Shown here: one piece after another, positions 22,701 through 35,627 of the stretch
How positions within the stretch are numbered: position 1 is the stretch's first letter
Layout: each line of letters starts with the position of its first letter
DNA from: Spirodela intermedia
Taxonomy: Eukaryota > Streptophyta > Magnoliopsida > Alismatales > Araceae
Reading direction: 5' to 3'
Length of the DNA stretch: 64,000 nt
Assembly (NCBI GenBank): GCA_902729315.2
Contig: LR746266.1
Span: 4,846,759 to 4,910,758 of the forward strand
The notes under the pieces: model-generated
Seen by the model: the letters and a program-made list of their open reading frames with translations, nothing else
What the model was told of the DNA's origin: nothing
Databases searched by the model: none
Translations under genes and position numbers: made by a program

Positions 22701-24081
22701 GGGTCCGACCCTCGTAGATTCTACGAAGCACGTAAGATCTCAAGCGTAACTACTGAGCTAAGCTGCATTTGGCTAGAAAGTACCCGGCACTAATTTTGTA
22801 CTAGATATAGAGAATCACAGTCGTAGACGAATGACAGTTCACTGCGTTAGCATCGCATGATTTATCTAAACTAAATTATTAAAGAACTCTGACAATCGCG
22901 TAAAAAATGAACTATTAAACGGAATAAATATATATTTTTTTTTACTTGAATAACCGAGCACTACCATCCCATGGTTGACCTAACAAAATAAGTTAAATTC
23001 ATGAAGACCAAGACAAGGAAGAATGCATTTGGGTTATAATTAATTAATATACGCGTGACAATGAATAGGTAATATGTTGTCTCAAATCTAGGCCAAGATT
23101 ATAAAAAATATTTAGGAATAATCTTATTACACTGACCAATTACTTGAACATTGTCAGACAGTATAGCGGATATTGTAAGAGATGGCTTGCTATCACTGCA
23201 AACTCTCTCCGTTGCTAATTCTCCAGTCTCACTCAAAACAGTCACTGGCCAATAGCTAAATGGCTCATTAATTAACCTTCTGCAGGAGGTGATGTCACAC
23301 AACCTAAGAAATCCTCGATATAACATGTCTCGGATGCAGCAAACCTATGGGTTAACGAGATATACACATACATCTACATCAGTTGACTCTATAAAGTCAA
23401 CACAAAGCCCAACATCCAGACTGAGATGAGAGTATGGGAGACAGAAGAAAAAAGACATGAACACAGAAGTCAGTAAATGACCGTGGAAGTCTAAATGGAA
23501 AAGAGGACCATGAAGCAGACCTCAATGGAAGCAGCATAACCTGTGGTCCTTGGAAGTTAATAAACCCGTGGCTGATTAAATCAACTATCACTGGGAAGAT
23601 CACGGGCTGGATTCTTGTGATGGAATAAAAAATCTATCAATGATTTCATCTATCTTCACACAGCGCCAAAACTTAGACTCCCCTCTATGGCGGGAACTAC
23701 AGTGCAGAGAAGGTCATCCTCAGGGATTGGTAAGTGTTATCCCTGAACATGGATCTTAGCCAATTCTAGGAAAGAGTACGGGTGTCAATAAATGCCCAGA
23801 AAGTGAGAAAGCTACGGAAAGCCTCGTATAGCGCGTAATTACCTTGCAATTCCGGAGAAAATAAAAGACAACTGCGCTCCCACAGAACCATCGAACACAA
23901 TAGAGAATATTGGTGCAGAGTCCAAAGCTCGAGAAGTAAAGCAGACCAAAAGATAAAAATAATAACGGACAAAACAGTAAGTAATCTATATCCTGATTAG
24001 CAATGAATTCTCAACCAGAGCGCTGACAAAATTGCAGATAAAAGACCAACTTCTGCAGAATTCTAGGGGATAACCCCTTTC
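19799..24081. other. Intergenic between convergent SHR and RPS3A
   Basis: 19799 to about 20000 is the SHR 3' flank. 20000-22700 is GC-rich with overlapping frames on both strands, the largest at 20478-21356 (plus); none resembles a known family. 22251-22303 holds a G/C homopolymer inverted repeat. 22750-24080 is AT-richer and includes RPS3A 3' flank. No gene supported. Confidence 0.5.
22251..22303. repeat. Poly(G)/poly(C) inverted repeat plus (TC)n
   Basis: A G10 run (22257-22266), preceded by GGAGGA, is followed after a 12-base spacer (ACCTATTTTTAA) by a C12 run (22279-22290) and a (TC)n tract to about 22303. The two runs can pair as a hairpin with a short AT-rich loop. Confidence 0.85.
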
Positions 24082-26237
24082 CTAAGCCCCAACAACCTCA
24101 GTCTCCTCTGCAGGAACATCTTCTGCCGGTCTCTCAACTTTCATACCCAAATCCTCCGAGTAATCTCCGTGAACCTGCTCAAGACATGGATAGGTTGTAA
24201 CGACAAAACACATACTGAGTGATACACATTGAATGAATTTGTGGTAACTCAACAACGATAAAGCCAGAATACCTCCATTAGTTTGCCAAGATCAAACTTG
24301 GGTGCCTTCAATATCTTAACCTTGCGAATAAAGACATTTTGAAGAGGGTATATGCTCGAGGTTGCTTTCTCGATCTCTTTCCCAATAACTTCGGGAATGA
24401 ATTTCTGTACGAGCTCCTTCAGATCACATGATGCTGCTTGATTGATCATAATCTCTGTCATCTTCCGACGAATCTGAAATGTTCAGAGGAATACAAGTTT
24501 ATCAACATCACAATAATAGTAAAAAATATTCGCGCTTTGAAAAAGTTATAATATACCTGTCTTATCTGGCTGGATTGGGCATAACACGTGCGCTTGACCT
24601 GATTAGGACGTCTCTTTGTAAAGCCAATACAGAACATTCTCAGAGTATAGTTGTCAGTTGTCTTCACATCAACATGGGCCTCAATTAATGTCTGCCACTT
24701 TCGAACCAATGAGCGAAGTTTATCTGTAGTGAAGTTCATTCCCTGAAATAAAATTGCTAACAGTGATTTGGAGGATTTCTACATTTTCCCTGAAAAGAAA
24801 AAGAATCGGTGGGTTATTTACCCAAAAGTTCGTAAGAACATTTTTCCCTTGGATGTCCTCTGCACGAAGGCGAATCTTTCTGTAGTGCTGATCTTCGTCA
24901 TTCTGAAGGTCAGCTAAGCAGACCTCAAATACTCTGTGCTTTAGACCATCAGATGCAGTCTGCAACAAGATGTATCGTGCATAGAATTATGTAAGATGAC
25001 AAAATTTATGAACAACTCGGCGAGTTCCCAAGTTGGACACGTAAAACTTAAAATTTGCCCTTGACGGGGTTCAAGGAGGACTCGCGTCCAACTTCGTCAA
25101 GAGCAAATTTATGTTGGATACTCGAGAAAAATTGTCTTGACTACGAAGAAAAGAGTAAACAGTTAATACATTTGTATATAAAACAGAATGAGAGCTCAAT
25201 CTAGAAAAGTAGACAGATAAGGGAAGATTCCTTAAAGAAATGATCGGCAAGCTCTGGCAATCAAGGGTTGAAGGCAAAGGTGTTTATAACTTCATGATAA
25301 CGCACTAACATGTAGATATGTTTTCCAAATACAACAACAAAATACGAAATTATAGTAACTCCATTTCCTGATCTTACTGAAAAAAAGTCACATCGTCAAA
25401 ATTATTTCTTCATTCATGACTCGATCAGGTCACAACTTTTTGCACAACCTAAATAATGTGGCCATGTTTGAAAAAATATTTTCCCTCCAAAGGAGAAATC
25501 CTTGTTTCAAACTACGAGCATGATGCTAAGCATATTTATGATCAACATTCCTCTTCTCATCTTTCATATATCCGTTTGATTCATGGCTAAAAACGTTTTC
25601 CAGTAAATAACACTAATTTTTCTTCATTGACAGTAAATGGATATAATTTTATATCAAAACATCAAATATGAAGTTATTCTACCCACATGACATAGAGCTT
25701 ACATATGTGCGATCTACGTGATTAAGTAGCATCGAGTTCTTCTTCCTAGACCGTTTCTATTATTACATTGCATTAAGAAGGCAATTTAATATTTCAAGCT
25801 CGGGCACCATAAAAATTTATCTAGGAAAATCAATTGATAAAATGCAAGCACTAACCCTGGTACCCTGAGTCCTGGAGACGAGGGTTTTCCCAACGTTCCT
25901 CACGCTGAAAACTGAGGGAGCCTTGATGTCGTACCAATCCTTCTTCGCAAAGGGATCAGCCCTAGGAGGAATTAGGAGAATGCGGTGAGACGCAGAACAT
26001 GAAAGGAGCGTACTTCGACAACCAAAAAACTGCGGGAAGCGGTAGACCGATGATGTCGACATACGCTTTCTTCTTGCCTCCTTTCTTCCCCTTGGAGATC
26101 CTCTTGTTCTTCCTGAAGAAATAAATAGGGAGGCAACATCAGAGATCATGATGCCGCAGAATTCCACAAAGAACGGAAGGATAGAATGAAACAGAAGAGT
26201 GCCGAACAAGCCGAACAAGCTCTTACCCTACAGCCAT
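24082..26237 (-). CDS. RPS3A: 40S ribosomal protein S3a (eS1)
   Basis: Small-subunit ribosomal protein of the 40S platform near the mRNA exit. Seven coding exons on the minus strand: 26227-26237, 26065-26112, 25856-25961, 24822-24959, about 24558-24742, 24273-24473 and 24082-24174. Together they give 260 aa, the usual length. The product starts [20 protein letters not shown], continues [37 protein letters not shown] and [20 protein letters not shown], and ends [11 protein letters not shown]. The first coding exon holds only 11 bases. Exon junctions are in frame with GT-AG borders. No lesion is seen. The gene shares a short divergent promoter with the DG1-like gene, which has TGGGCY-type sites and a TATA box. 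Confidence 0.97.
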
Positions 26238-26556
26238 GGCTGCTCCTACTGGCGCTGCGGCCGCTCCGAAGGGTTTCGGCGCGTGGTGATTACCGCAAGC
26301 GTAGATGTGGGAGAGAGACTGCCCTAGGTCACGTCCGCGGGTTTTTATACCCATCAGTTCCGAGCCCATGTAGCTGTATTTAGGCCGAAGCCCAGCCCAC
26401 GAATCAATCGAATACCATTTAAATGGATCGGCCCATTAAAGTGAATGGACCCGTATGTCTTCAGTCTGGAGGTCGCGCAGGAACTGTTTGGAATATCGAA
26501 CCCGTAGCTCGCTTCTATCTTAGCCTGATCGTTGCTCGCTACTTCCTGCTCCTACC
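26238..26556. promoter_or_regulatory. 319-bp divergent promoter of RPS3A and DG1-like gene
   Basis: Head-to-head start codons at 26237 (minus) and 26557 (plus). AGCCCA/GGCCCA words (site II, TGGGCY on the other strand) lie at 26363-26368, 26389-26394, 26394-26399 and 26430-26435. Such sites are known TCP-factor targets in ribosomal-protein and organelle-related promoters. A TATAAAAA word reads on the minus strand at about 26342-26349, roughly 105 bp before the RPS3A ATG. Shared regulation is inferred. Confidence 0.65.
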
Positions 26557-29500
26557 ATGGATGCTTCCATGGCGGCCACATCTGTGAAATTCGCCGTCGT
26601 CCTTCCTCGGGCCGACGGAAGGTCATTCGAGCCGAACACAGAGGCGCTCAAGCAGAGGCTCCTTCGAAGGGGCGTCTTCCCGACCCCGAAGATCATACGC
26701 ACGCTGCGGAAGAAGGAGATTCAGAAGGCTGTACGGAGGTCGAAGAAGCAAGTCCGCGATGACGAGAATCCGCCGCTATCCGAAGCCCAGAGACAACTCG
26801 TGGAGGGAGAGGCCCTCTTCCGAACCATATCGACTGAGTACAGAGCGGTGAAGGAGGAGCACCGGAAGAGAAATGCAGAGACTCCTGCCTCACCGGTCGT
26901 GGGTACGCCGTGGGAGAGGTCGAGAGGTGTCGACCCGACGAGGCTCGCGGGCGCTAGCGTGGAGCACGTTGGGCGGAGGCTGAAAAGTGAGCACTTGGCC
27001 GAGTTGGTGGAGATGCTCCGCGAGCGGAACAGTGGGGATATCCACTTGCTCTTGGACGACGACGTGGAGGAATTATCTGTGGAGGAAAAGGGAAAAATGT
27101 TTCTTCCAAATAGATTGAACGGAGAGGAAGATCAAATCCGTTTTCTCGTAAACAGGTCGGGTTTCGCAATCTGTCCGCTCAATTCAAGCTTTTTTCCCCG
27201 TTTTCTAATGCTATGATAGCATCTTTATGATTAAGATTTCCAGCGAAAATGCTATATGTTTAAAGCCTAAGAGATACCAGATGTAACAGAGGCATCATTC
27301 AAATGTTTTTTGGCCTGTTATATTTTTTTGCATGTGTTTCAATATTCTATTTCGCAAATGTTTGCCTTGAACTTGCCCCTTTTTTCTGGCCTCTTAAAAA
27401 TACTTGAAGTAGACGTCCGAACTAGTGGTTTCCGCCCACTTATCAATTGATTTCGCGGGACTTTTTATCTTTCTTCACCCATCTTAGATTATCATGGCTG
27501 TACTCGCGCTATTTAATTTATGTCGAGAATTGGGAAACAATTGTGTGTGCTTCTCGTTCTATATGTCATTCACATTGGTCCTATTTCTCCCGTAAAAACT
27601 TGCTACTTTAAGCAGAAAATAACATCAATCACATACGTAGGAAAATAACTCCCGTTATATTCGTTACAACCAGACAAACTTGTCCCTGATATTCAACTTT
27701 AGTTCAACCTCATTGTAGCCCATGGTAATGTTTGTCCATCTCCATCTAGAAAATTTAGCAAAGATTCTTATGCTTTGGGTATTTCGTTGGATCTTTTTAA
27801 TCATAGACTTGTGGGATGCATCTCATGAGAATAATGGTGACATAGTTAAAGTATGAACGTGAAGAATGTTTTTAATTTATTATTTCAATAAAAATACCCT
27901 ACCTTGTTATGGTTCTGTTTGATAAAACAGCTTGAATATTACCTAGGGACTATGTTGGCGGAAACTATACAAGAAGCATTCTTTCCGCGGTATATCGTGA
28001 ATTTTCTTACTGTGAATAAATAATAGCCAGGGTTTTCTCTCTCTCTGTTAAATACAAACTGAATGCCAGTTCTGTATCCTATGTCCTGCATAGAGGTTCT
28101 GAAAACATATTCAGGGCTACTCAATAATCAATTAGATTATTTGGAGAGACCATTTACTTTGAATTGAATCTAACTGGAAAATATTGTATTTGTCTGTTTT
28201 TTGATTTTCTTAACAAAGAGCACCACTCCTTACCTCTGATGGTTACTTTCTCAGATTAAGCAGTAAGAACCTTACCATCCAGGATTGGAAATTCTCAAGA
28301 TTCATGAAACTATCGGGTTTGCTCTTCACTGAGAGGAATTTACTGAGGATAGTTGACGAACTAGGGGCTCTTGGCAATTGGAGACAAGCGTTGGATGTTG
28401 TGGAGTGGGTGTACAATAAAAAGGACTACAAACACCATAAAAGCAGGTCAGTTTTTCCTAACCGTTTATCTAGGATTTTTCGGCTGTGACTTTTGACATG
28501 CACTTTTCTTTAGGTTTGTATACACAAAACTCTTATCAATTCTCGGGAAGTCAAGGAAACCCTCTGAAGCCCTTCGCATATTTACCCTGATGCAAGTAAT
28601 GACGAATTGGTCTTACCAAGTTTTGTAGTTAAATCTTTCATGTTATTAGTTAGCTCGTGAGATCCTAATGAGCCATCATGAGCAGGAAGACTGCCAGTTA
28701 TATCCTGACATGGCAGCGTACCACAGCATTGCTGTTACCCTTGGTCAGGCTGGATTTTTGAAGGAACTGATAAATGTCATGGACAGTATGAAGATGAAGC
28801 CATCCAAAAGGCCAAAGAACTTGTGGCGTAGGGATTGGGATCCATGCTTGCAGCCTGATGTGGTCATATACAATGCTGTAATGAATATTTATTTGGAATC
28901 TAGTTTTCTCGGCATTTGGAGTATTATACACTTTTATATCACACATCCTGATTTTATTTCTAGGTGCTGAATGCTTGTGTGGCCTCTCATCAGTGGAAAG
29001 GAGTATTTTGGGTTTTTGAGAAGATAAGGTCGAGCAGATTGAAACCCAATGGAGCAACTTATGGTCTTGCAATGGAGGTATTCACCTTAAATTATTACAA
29101 TTTGCTCTCTTCTGCAGCCTGTACCTCTTTTGGTATTTATTCGATGCAGACATTGCATTCTTTGTCTGTCCTTTTTCTGCCAACTTCCACTTCTTTTATC
29201 AATTTACTCACCATTAAGAAACCCTCAGGATTTTAGTTGTTTATTTAAATATCTGGGGACATAAAGGAGGCCTTGTATGATGACTGTCTTCATATCAGTG
29301 GCCTTAATTCCATCTAAGATTTGGGTAGGCGGAGTATTAAGTCTTCGCAAAAGTTTAAGAGTAACTCATGAACTCCCTGAGCATTTTGGTCCCGGCCTCT
29401 TCTTCTACCATCGGCGTATAATTTTGTCTTAATGAACAAGTGTTTTAAATCAAAATTATTGATTTGACCTAAAAACCTTGGATGTTTTAAATCACTTGTG

Positions 29501-32500
29501 TCATTTGACTTTCTTCTAATAGGAATCATGGTTCATCAACATCGGGCATTGCTAAAATTATCTCCTCTATCATCTTTCAGTCAGGTGAAGTTAATCCTTT
29601 TTAACACTTGCCAACTTGGTTCTGACGTGGTAACTTGACAAATCAGAACCTTTAGAAGCCAGTCACAATCTCATGCGGAACTAGAACTTAAAACTTATTT
29701 TCCACTTTGCAATCCATGTCTTCTAAGTGTTGGTCATTTCCAAAATATCTTCCTAGGCCTGTTGACTCTTGCCATTTACTGAAATAATCTTACAAGCTTT
29801 CCTCTTTTATTTGGTTATTTCAATCAAAATTTCATATGCAGATGCATAGTTCCAAGATATTTTCCTAACTGGGTTATCACGTCTACGTTTGAATTAATAG
29901 AAACGTTACTCATTGTATTTGTGTATGTACCTTTATTAGACGCCCTTTTGATCGTCAAAAAACTTGCCATACCATCTTGGAAAACATTGGGTCTGCTGAA
30001 GGCAGGAAATCATATTACTCAATGCATTTACAGTTATATTTATTGCAGGAACTTGTGATCAGTGGTTTTCGCTGCACCTTTAGGCATTCTTGTGCGAGTG
30101 ACTTCACATAACATAACTTCTGAGGTCTAAAAAATTTAAAAATTTATATATCAATCCCACGTTTGGCAGACAGTGATTAATACGATATTTTTTTGTCATT
30201 TTTCTTTAACTAGGGCTCCCAATATCTTTGATGGGTTTTTAATGTTTATTTTCAATGAGTTATTTGTCTCCTTCAAATCACTAGTGTAGGCGCTCTAGCT
30301 TAGTCGAAAAAGGTCTCACAGTCAGAAATCAAAAGCAAAAGTAGGCATTTCTCTAAAAGAAAACAAAATACAGGCAGTATATGCTGTCTCATTTTTTATA
30401 TTATTTCCTTCAAGTTGTGGTGGCAATTTTAGTCTTACAGGTGCTCTTGTTGAAAGGTAATGCTGGAATCAGGTAAATACGAATATGTGCACAAGTTTTT
30501 TGAAAAGATGCAAAAAAGCGGGCTAGCTCTGAAGGCATTAACTTATAAAGGTTGGTACCTATGTTAATTCAGGTACTGAATTACGAGAAAACAGCCTGTA
30601 TATTTTTAATTCATATTTGGCATCGTACATTTTATTATTTCACGGGCTTGTATTCTGCATTGTTACAGTTCTTGTTAGAACATTTTGGAAAGAAGGTAAA
30701 ATTGATGAAGCCATTGACGCAGTGAGGAGTATGGAACAAAGAGGTGTTGTTGGAAACGGTGGTGTCTACTATGAATTAGCATGTGGCCTTTGCAGTAATG
30801 GGAGATGGAAGGAAGCTATGCTAGAGGTGTGTTCATTATTTTTATTGTACCTTGGTTGGTCTAGTACATCCAATGACTTGGAGTTCTGGTTCATTTGTGG
30901 CTTTTTTTCCTTTTAAGTATTCCTGTGGTTTAAAAAATATCAACAGTAGTTTGAATATGCTCTCTGCAATCTTGTTGAATTGATTATCTCTTTGGCTTAT
31001 GAAGCAACTGTTTCAAGCAATGACAGGGTTATCTGCTAGGACAGCACTCTATTGGAAGGCCATTCTTTGGGCAGATTGGATTGATGGTTACTGGTTTGCA
31101 TTTAGATTGACTTGCAGTGGCCCATTGGTCCTCATCAGATGGATTTGTGACATTATCTTCTACATATGCATTTTATCCCGGCGGCTTATCATTCCTTCCT
31201 ACACATATTTGTTGCACATAGGTGCAACACATTTAAGTAGATATTTTTCAATGTCATATTTTATTTTCCTTCTTAACAAAAAATACATATTTCTATCCCT
31301 TCTTCATTAGTGATATCTTGTACAGAAAAAGTGGTTGCTTTAAAATTATGACATGTGTTCCATTCCAGCCGTGGCATTGGAAATATCCCCCGACTTGAAT
31401 GGGCCTTGAAAATTCCTTTTTGTCATTTAGATATCTGATAGAGCACGAATTGGCCAGTTTTTACTCTTTTTGGCTATTCACTTTGGTTTGACCTTCTTTA
31501 GCATTTCAAAGGACCCACCCTAATAACCGTTATCTGAGCTGATCCTGATCGATTTCAGCCATTGTCAAGTTTACGATGATATGTTTTTCTGCTATAAAGT
31601 TGTGCTCTTGCATCCTGATGCCAGCCGTTTTGTTTGATTCTCATGCTAATGAATTTCCCTCTTTTTTCTGACCAAATCAAAATGAGTTTTCCTTCTTTTT
31701 TGGGGGGCAAGGGTGGCTGATGTCGAAAGTTTCCATCTATATTGTTTTTAGGGTACCAAAGCCATTGATCGGAACTTGAGGACTAATCCACGAACAATTG
31801 TGTATACTTTCAGAGTTCACTGTATAAATTATTTTCACTCTGAGATAAGCGGGCACAACTAGTTTTTATCGCTGGGTTGAAGGGTCTAGTCTCTGGTTCT
31901 TCCTGTTCATTTGCTTGCCCCCAATTTTACGAAGGGTCTAGTCGCTGGGACAACTAGCTTTCGGTTGCCCCCAATTCTATTTAAAGCGGTTTTTGGGGAT
32001 CATCTCCCGAGAAATGTATAGAATTCTTTTTTGCAGATTGAAAGCAGATTGAAATGGCGTACTGGTTTTCTCAATCGTTACTTCTTTATGACTTTCCTCT
32101 TTCATGAGTTTACACAATCTTATGCATATTTCCAATTGTCCATGTTTTATCATCATCAATTATATTATTATAATCTCACGTCGACATGTTTTTCTGCATC
32201 TTGCTGATCATAAGAATCCTGTCAAAATTGTTATAGGTTGAAAAAATGAAAAGACTTCCTCTCAGCAAGTCATTGGAAGTAGCGTTCACAGGCATTATCC
32301 AGTCTGCAATGGATGGAGGACATTTCTGTGACTGTATCTCTATTTTTGAGTACATGAAAGATCATTGTGCTCCTAACATTGGAACAATTAATGCCATGTT
32401 GAAAGTCTACGGCCGCAATGATATGTTTGCAAAAGCTAGAGACTTGTTTGAAGCCATCAAGCAGAAAGACGTTGGCTCTCTCATTCCGGATTCCTACTCT

Positions 32501-33831
32501 TATCGGATAATGCTTGACGCCTCTGCTAATGCCCATCAGTGGGAGTACTTCGAGTATCTGTACCGGGAGATGACTCTCTGTGGTTACACTATAGATCAGG
32601 GCGTGCATGCGTGGCTACTTCTTGAAGCATCAAGAGTTGGAAAGGTAACCTTCTATAGTACACCTTTCAATGATAATCGGGCTTCTAAGAGCATTATTGT
32701 AGTAAAACATGATATCATAACCTACGACCTCATCAGTTGATGTGGTATATGTAGCATATTTCGTGTTTTGGAATATTTTTATTCAAAAGGATTTAAGCTT
32801 GAATAATTTGCTATTAAGCGTAAAAAAATTCAAATTTGGATTATAATCTAGCAAAATTCTCTTGGTTTCTGTGTGGCATCCCTGATATTCTGGGCACCTG
32901 TACTTCTGCCATTGGGGGAACTGTTATCTTGTGGCAATTAAGTTTGCACTGTCAAGATCCATGGCACTATTAAATTCGAAAACCCATGTCTAAGTCCTCC
33001 ATTTATTTATGCCAATGTCTTCAGAAGTATCTTTTAAATTTCAGGATACGTTAAACAATCCCATGATAGTGCCATTCTACTGATGTCCTGCTTTTCTCTG
33101 TTGCTCCTCCGCAGTGGCATCTGTTGGAGCACGCCTTTGATGCGATCTTGGAAGGAGGCGATATACCTCATGTGTCCCTTTTTACTGAAATGATAATCCA
33201 GAACGTTGTTCGAGAAAATTATGTGCAGGCAGTCGCGATTGTCAATAGCATGGCATATGCGTCCATTAATTTCAGCGAGAAGCAGTGGACAGAACTTTTC
33301 AATCGAAGCGGGAATCGGATAAGTCAGCATAATCTGCACAGATTTCTTCAAACCCTTGACGCTAGCACTGTCGTTGCAGAGGCTCCTGTGCCCAATTTAT
33401 TAAACTCACTGCAGCTTCTATGCCGACCGAAGCCATTGCTCAATACGTCCAGAGAAAGCCGATACGGTGACTTGGAAGCAGAGACATCTGCTTCAGATGA
33501 GAATTATATTGAGGATAATAATGGAATGACAAAGGATGCCTTTGAGAAACCTGATGGGGAATCCCTCATTGGTGGAATTGTTGATGTCTCCCTAAATTTG
33601 GAAGAACGTGGTGCTAAGCTGGCTTCTGACTTCTCTACTGATGACGCCCCTAGTGGGAGACCTGTGTTTTATGACGACTCGGAGGCTTCTGCAACAGAGA
33701 CAGCACTCGATTTGCTAACTGAGGACGTTGATTTTTCTTCTAATCCTGGACTGCCATCTGCATCCCAGATACTGGAAGTCTGGAGGGAGAAGAGGATGAA
33801 GGATGGTGTCTTCCCCAAATTCCAGCTTTGA
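26557..33831 (+). CDS. DG1: Plastid PPR protein, DELAYED GREENING 1 (At5g67570) orthologue
   Basis: PPR protein of 851 aa. Arabidopsis DG1 is needed for early chloroplast development and is linked to plastid-encoded polymerase transcription. Nine exons, all in frame: 26557-27155, 28255-28446, 28514-28595, 28686-28877, 28964-29077, 30457-30550, 30669-30826, 32237-32644 and 33115-33831. Family landmarks include TEALKQRLLRRGVFPTPKI near the N-terminus, NWRQALDVVEWVY, YPDMAAYHSIAVTLGQAGFL, RPNGATYGLAMEV-like wording (here LKPNGATYGLAMEV), GGVYYELACGLCSNGRW, APNIGTINAMLKVYGRNDMF and LLEHAFDAILEGGDIPH. The acidic C-terminal tail ends SASQILEVWREKRMKDGVFP. It is slightly longer than the Arabidopsis protein (about 800 aa). 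The exon 6 acceptor at 30456 is weak, with a stronger AG 16 bases upstream. The longest introns (about 1.1, 1.4 and 1.4 kb) hold no other gene. Confidence 0.93.
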
Positions 33832-35627
33832 TTCTAATACATGTTTATATTTATGTAGCATAATTGTATCAATTTTGGAAAGACAGGCGCTCAATCTTGA
33901 TGCATCACCTGGAGCAATGCCAATTTTCCAATTCTTTCTCTAAAAAATATAGAAACACATTGGATAAATGCGTACGCCCATCCCAATCATTCATGACAGG
34001 ACGGCCTTGATGAACTAAATTGGCCATCTTAATGCTTGATGTGAAAACTCAGACACTTAATCCTCCGCAGTTGAAGCCAGCTAATGCAACAGTTATCCGT
34101 GGATCAAAGATCTTGGTAACTTGGGGAAGGATCAATTTGTTCAAACTTGAGTGATCTCTTTCAAAAACTATGCGATGAACACTATAAGAGATGTTCTGTC
34201 ATTTATTTCTCACATGGCATTTGTGTATCAGAAAAATAAATTTCATCAGTGTTTCTGTATCTGAGTAATTCGTGAGGAAAAAGAGGAGAGCCTTTTAGAG
34301 ATTGCAAATAATAGCCAAGAACAGAATGGCAAATTCATGGAAATTGACAAGGAAACGAAAACGTCGCCATTAATAGTCTAGCAACATGACAATGCATAAA
34401 CAGATGGATCATATCAAAGAACACGCAGAAAAAATAGGTACCATAGGAGTCCAATATCCACGACAGAAAACATCATAATATGAACGTAGATCCCGTTTTG
34501 TGAGATGTAGAATCCGGAGAAACCATGCAGTAAATGAAGTCCAGAATTATACAGAAGTAACCATGCTCTCGTGATGCCTCCAATACTGTACATAAGTAAA
34601 AAGGGGTCTTGCAGCCTTCCCGTTATTCATTGATTTGAATGTTCTGAGTTGTGCTACATTCTTGATCAGTCTGTAAAAAAAAATATTTCAGGATACCGCA
34701 ATTTTTTTTACAAATGTAGGTAAAGCTGTAACGAGTTTATGGTGTACCCAACCCAGGTTTAACATGATCAAACAAAAAAAGAAAATCTTAATAAAATGTA
34801 CAACACTTTTATTGTCAGGGCACAGAAAAATTGTGGCCAATTCCTTTAGCTTCTAGACACTATTCATAGTTCCAGATGTCAGAACAACGTGATCAATAGG
34901 ATGCAGATCTCTTCTGCGTTCAGTCAACACTAATTCAGCGCGTAGGTAATCGTGTCAGAAATTCTTATTGAACACGAGCAGATTCATGCTTGAACTATCA
35001 CTTGAGAATAACCTGTCACTTGAATGTAGGCCTGACAAATATTCTATGGATCGGGGGAGAGCCATTTCTCTGAGTGAGTATTTTATCCTGAAAGTGATGC
35101 AGTTCTTAAAAATCTTCCTCACCAATCTGTTACATATATATTTTTGGATATGAAAACCCATTGCTAATCAGATTGTGCCGTGCTTGTCACTCGTCCTCCT
35201 TCTGGGTTCTTCATCCTGTCAATGTGACATACGCCTTCATGGAAAAGAGAGTGCTAGAGGATACTGATACCCTGCTCTTTGGTCTGGATTATCTGGTTAT
35301 ATTGTCTGAGCGTATTTTCATATCGTTTTGTACAGATAGTGTCGAGGTAAGATCATGCATCATTCCCCGATGAATCTTGGCCGATGAGATGAAGTTCACC
35401 ATTTTCTGGCTGAGACTGTGAATCAAACATGAAAGAACAATGGAGGGGCATACAGACATTCTGGTCTTCAACAAAGCGATAAGACCACCCACCAGGAGGA
35501 TTTCCATAAGCAAGATGGAAACACAAACACGAAAACAAAGATTCAATCTCTATCATACTGCTTGGATTGCACATCGAAAGGTTGCGGACATACATGCTTG
35601 CCGCTGATGAACCCACGGCCCCAAGTG
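33832..35627. other. Intergenic, convergent 3' flanks
   Basis: Lies between the DG1-like gene (plus) and the SVIP-like gene (minus). It is moderately AT-rich. Small overlapping frames at 34955-35373 resemble nothing known. 3' untranslated sequence of both genes probably fills part of it. Confidence 0.5.
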
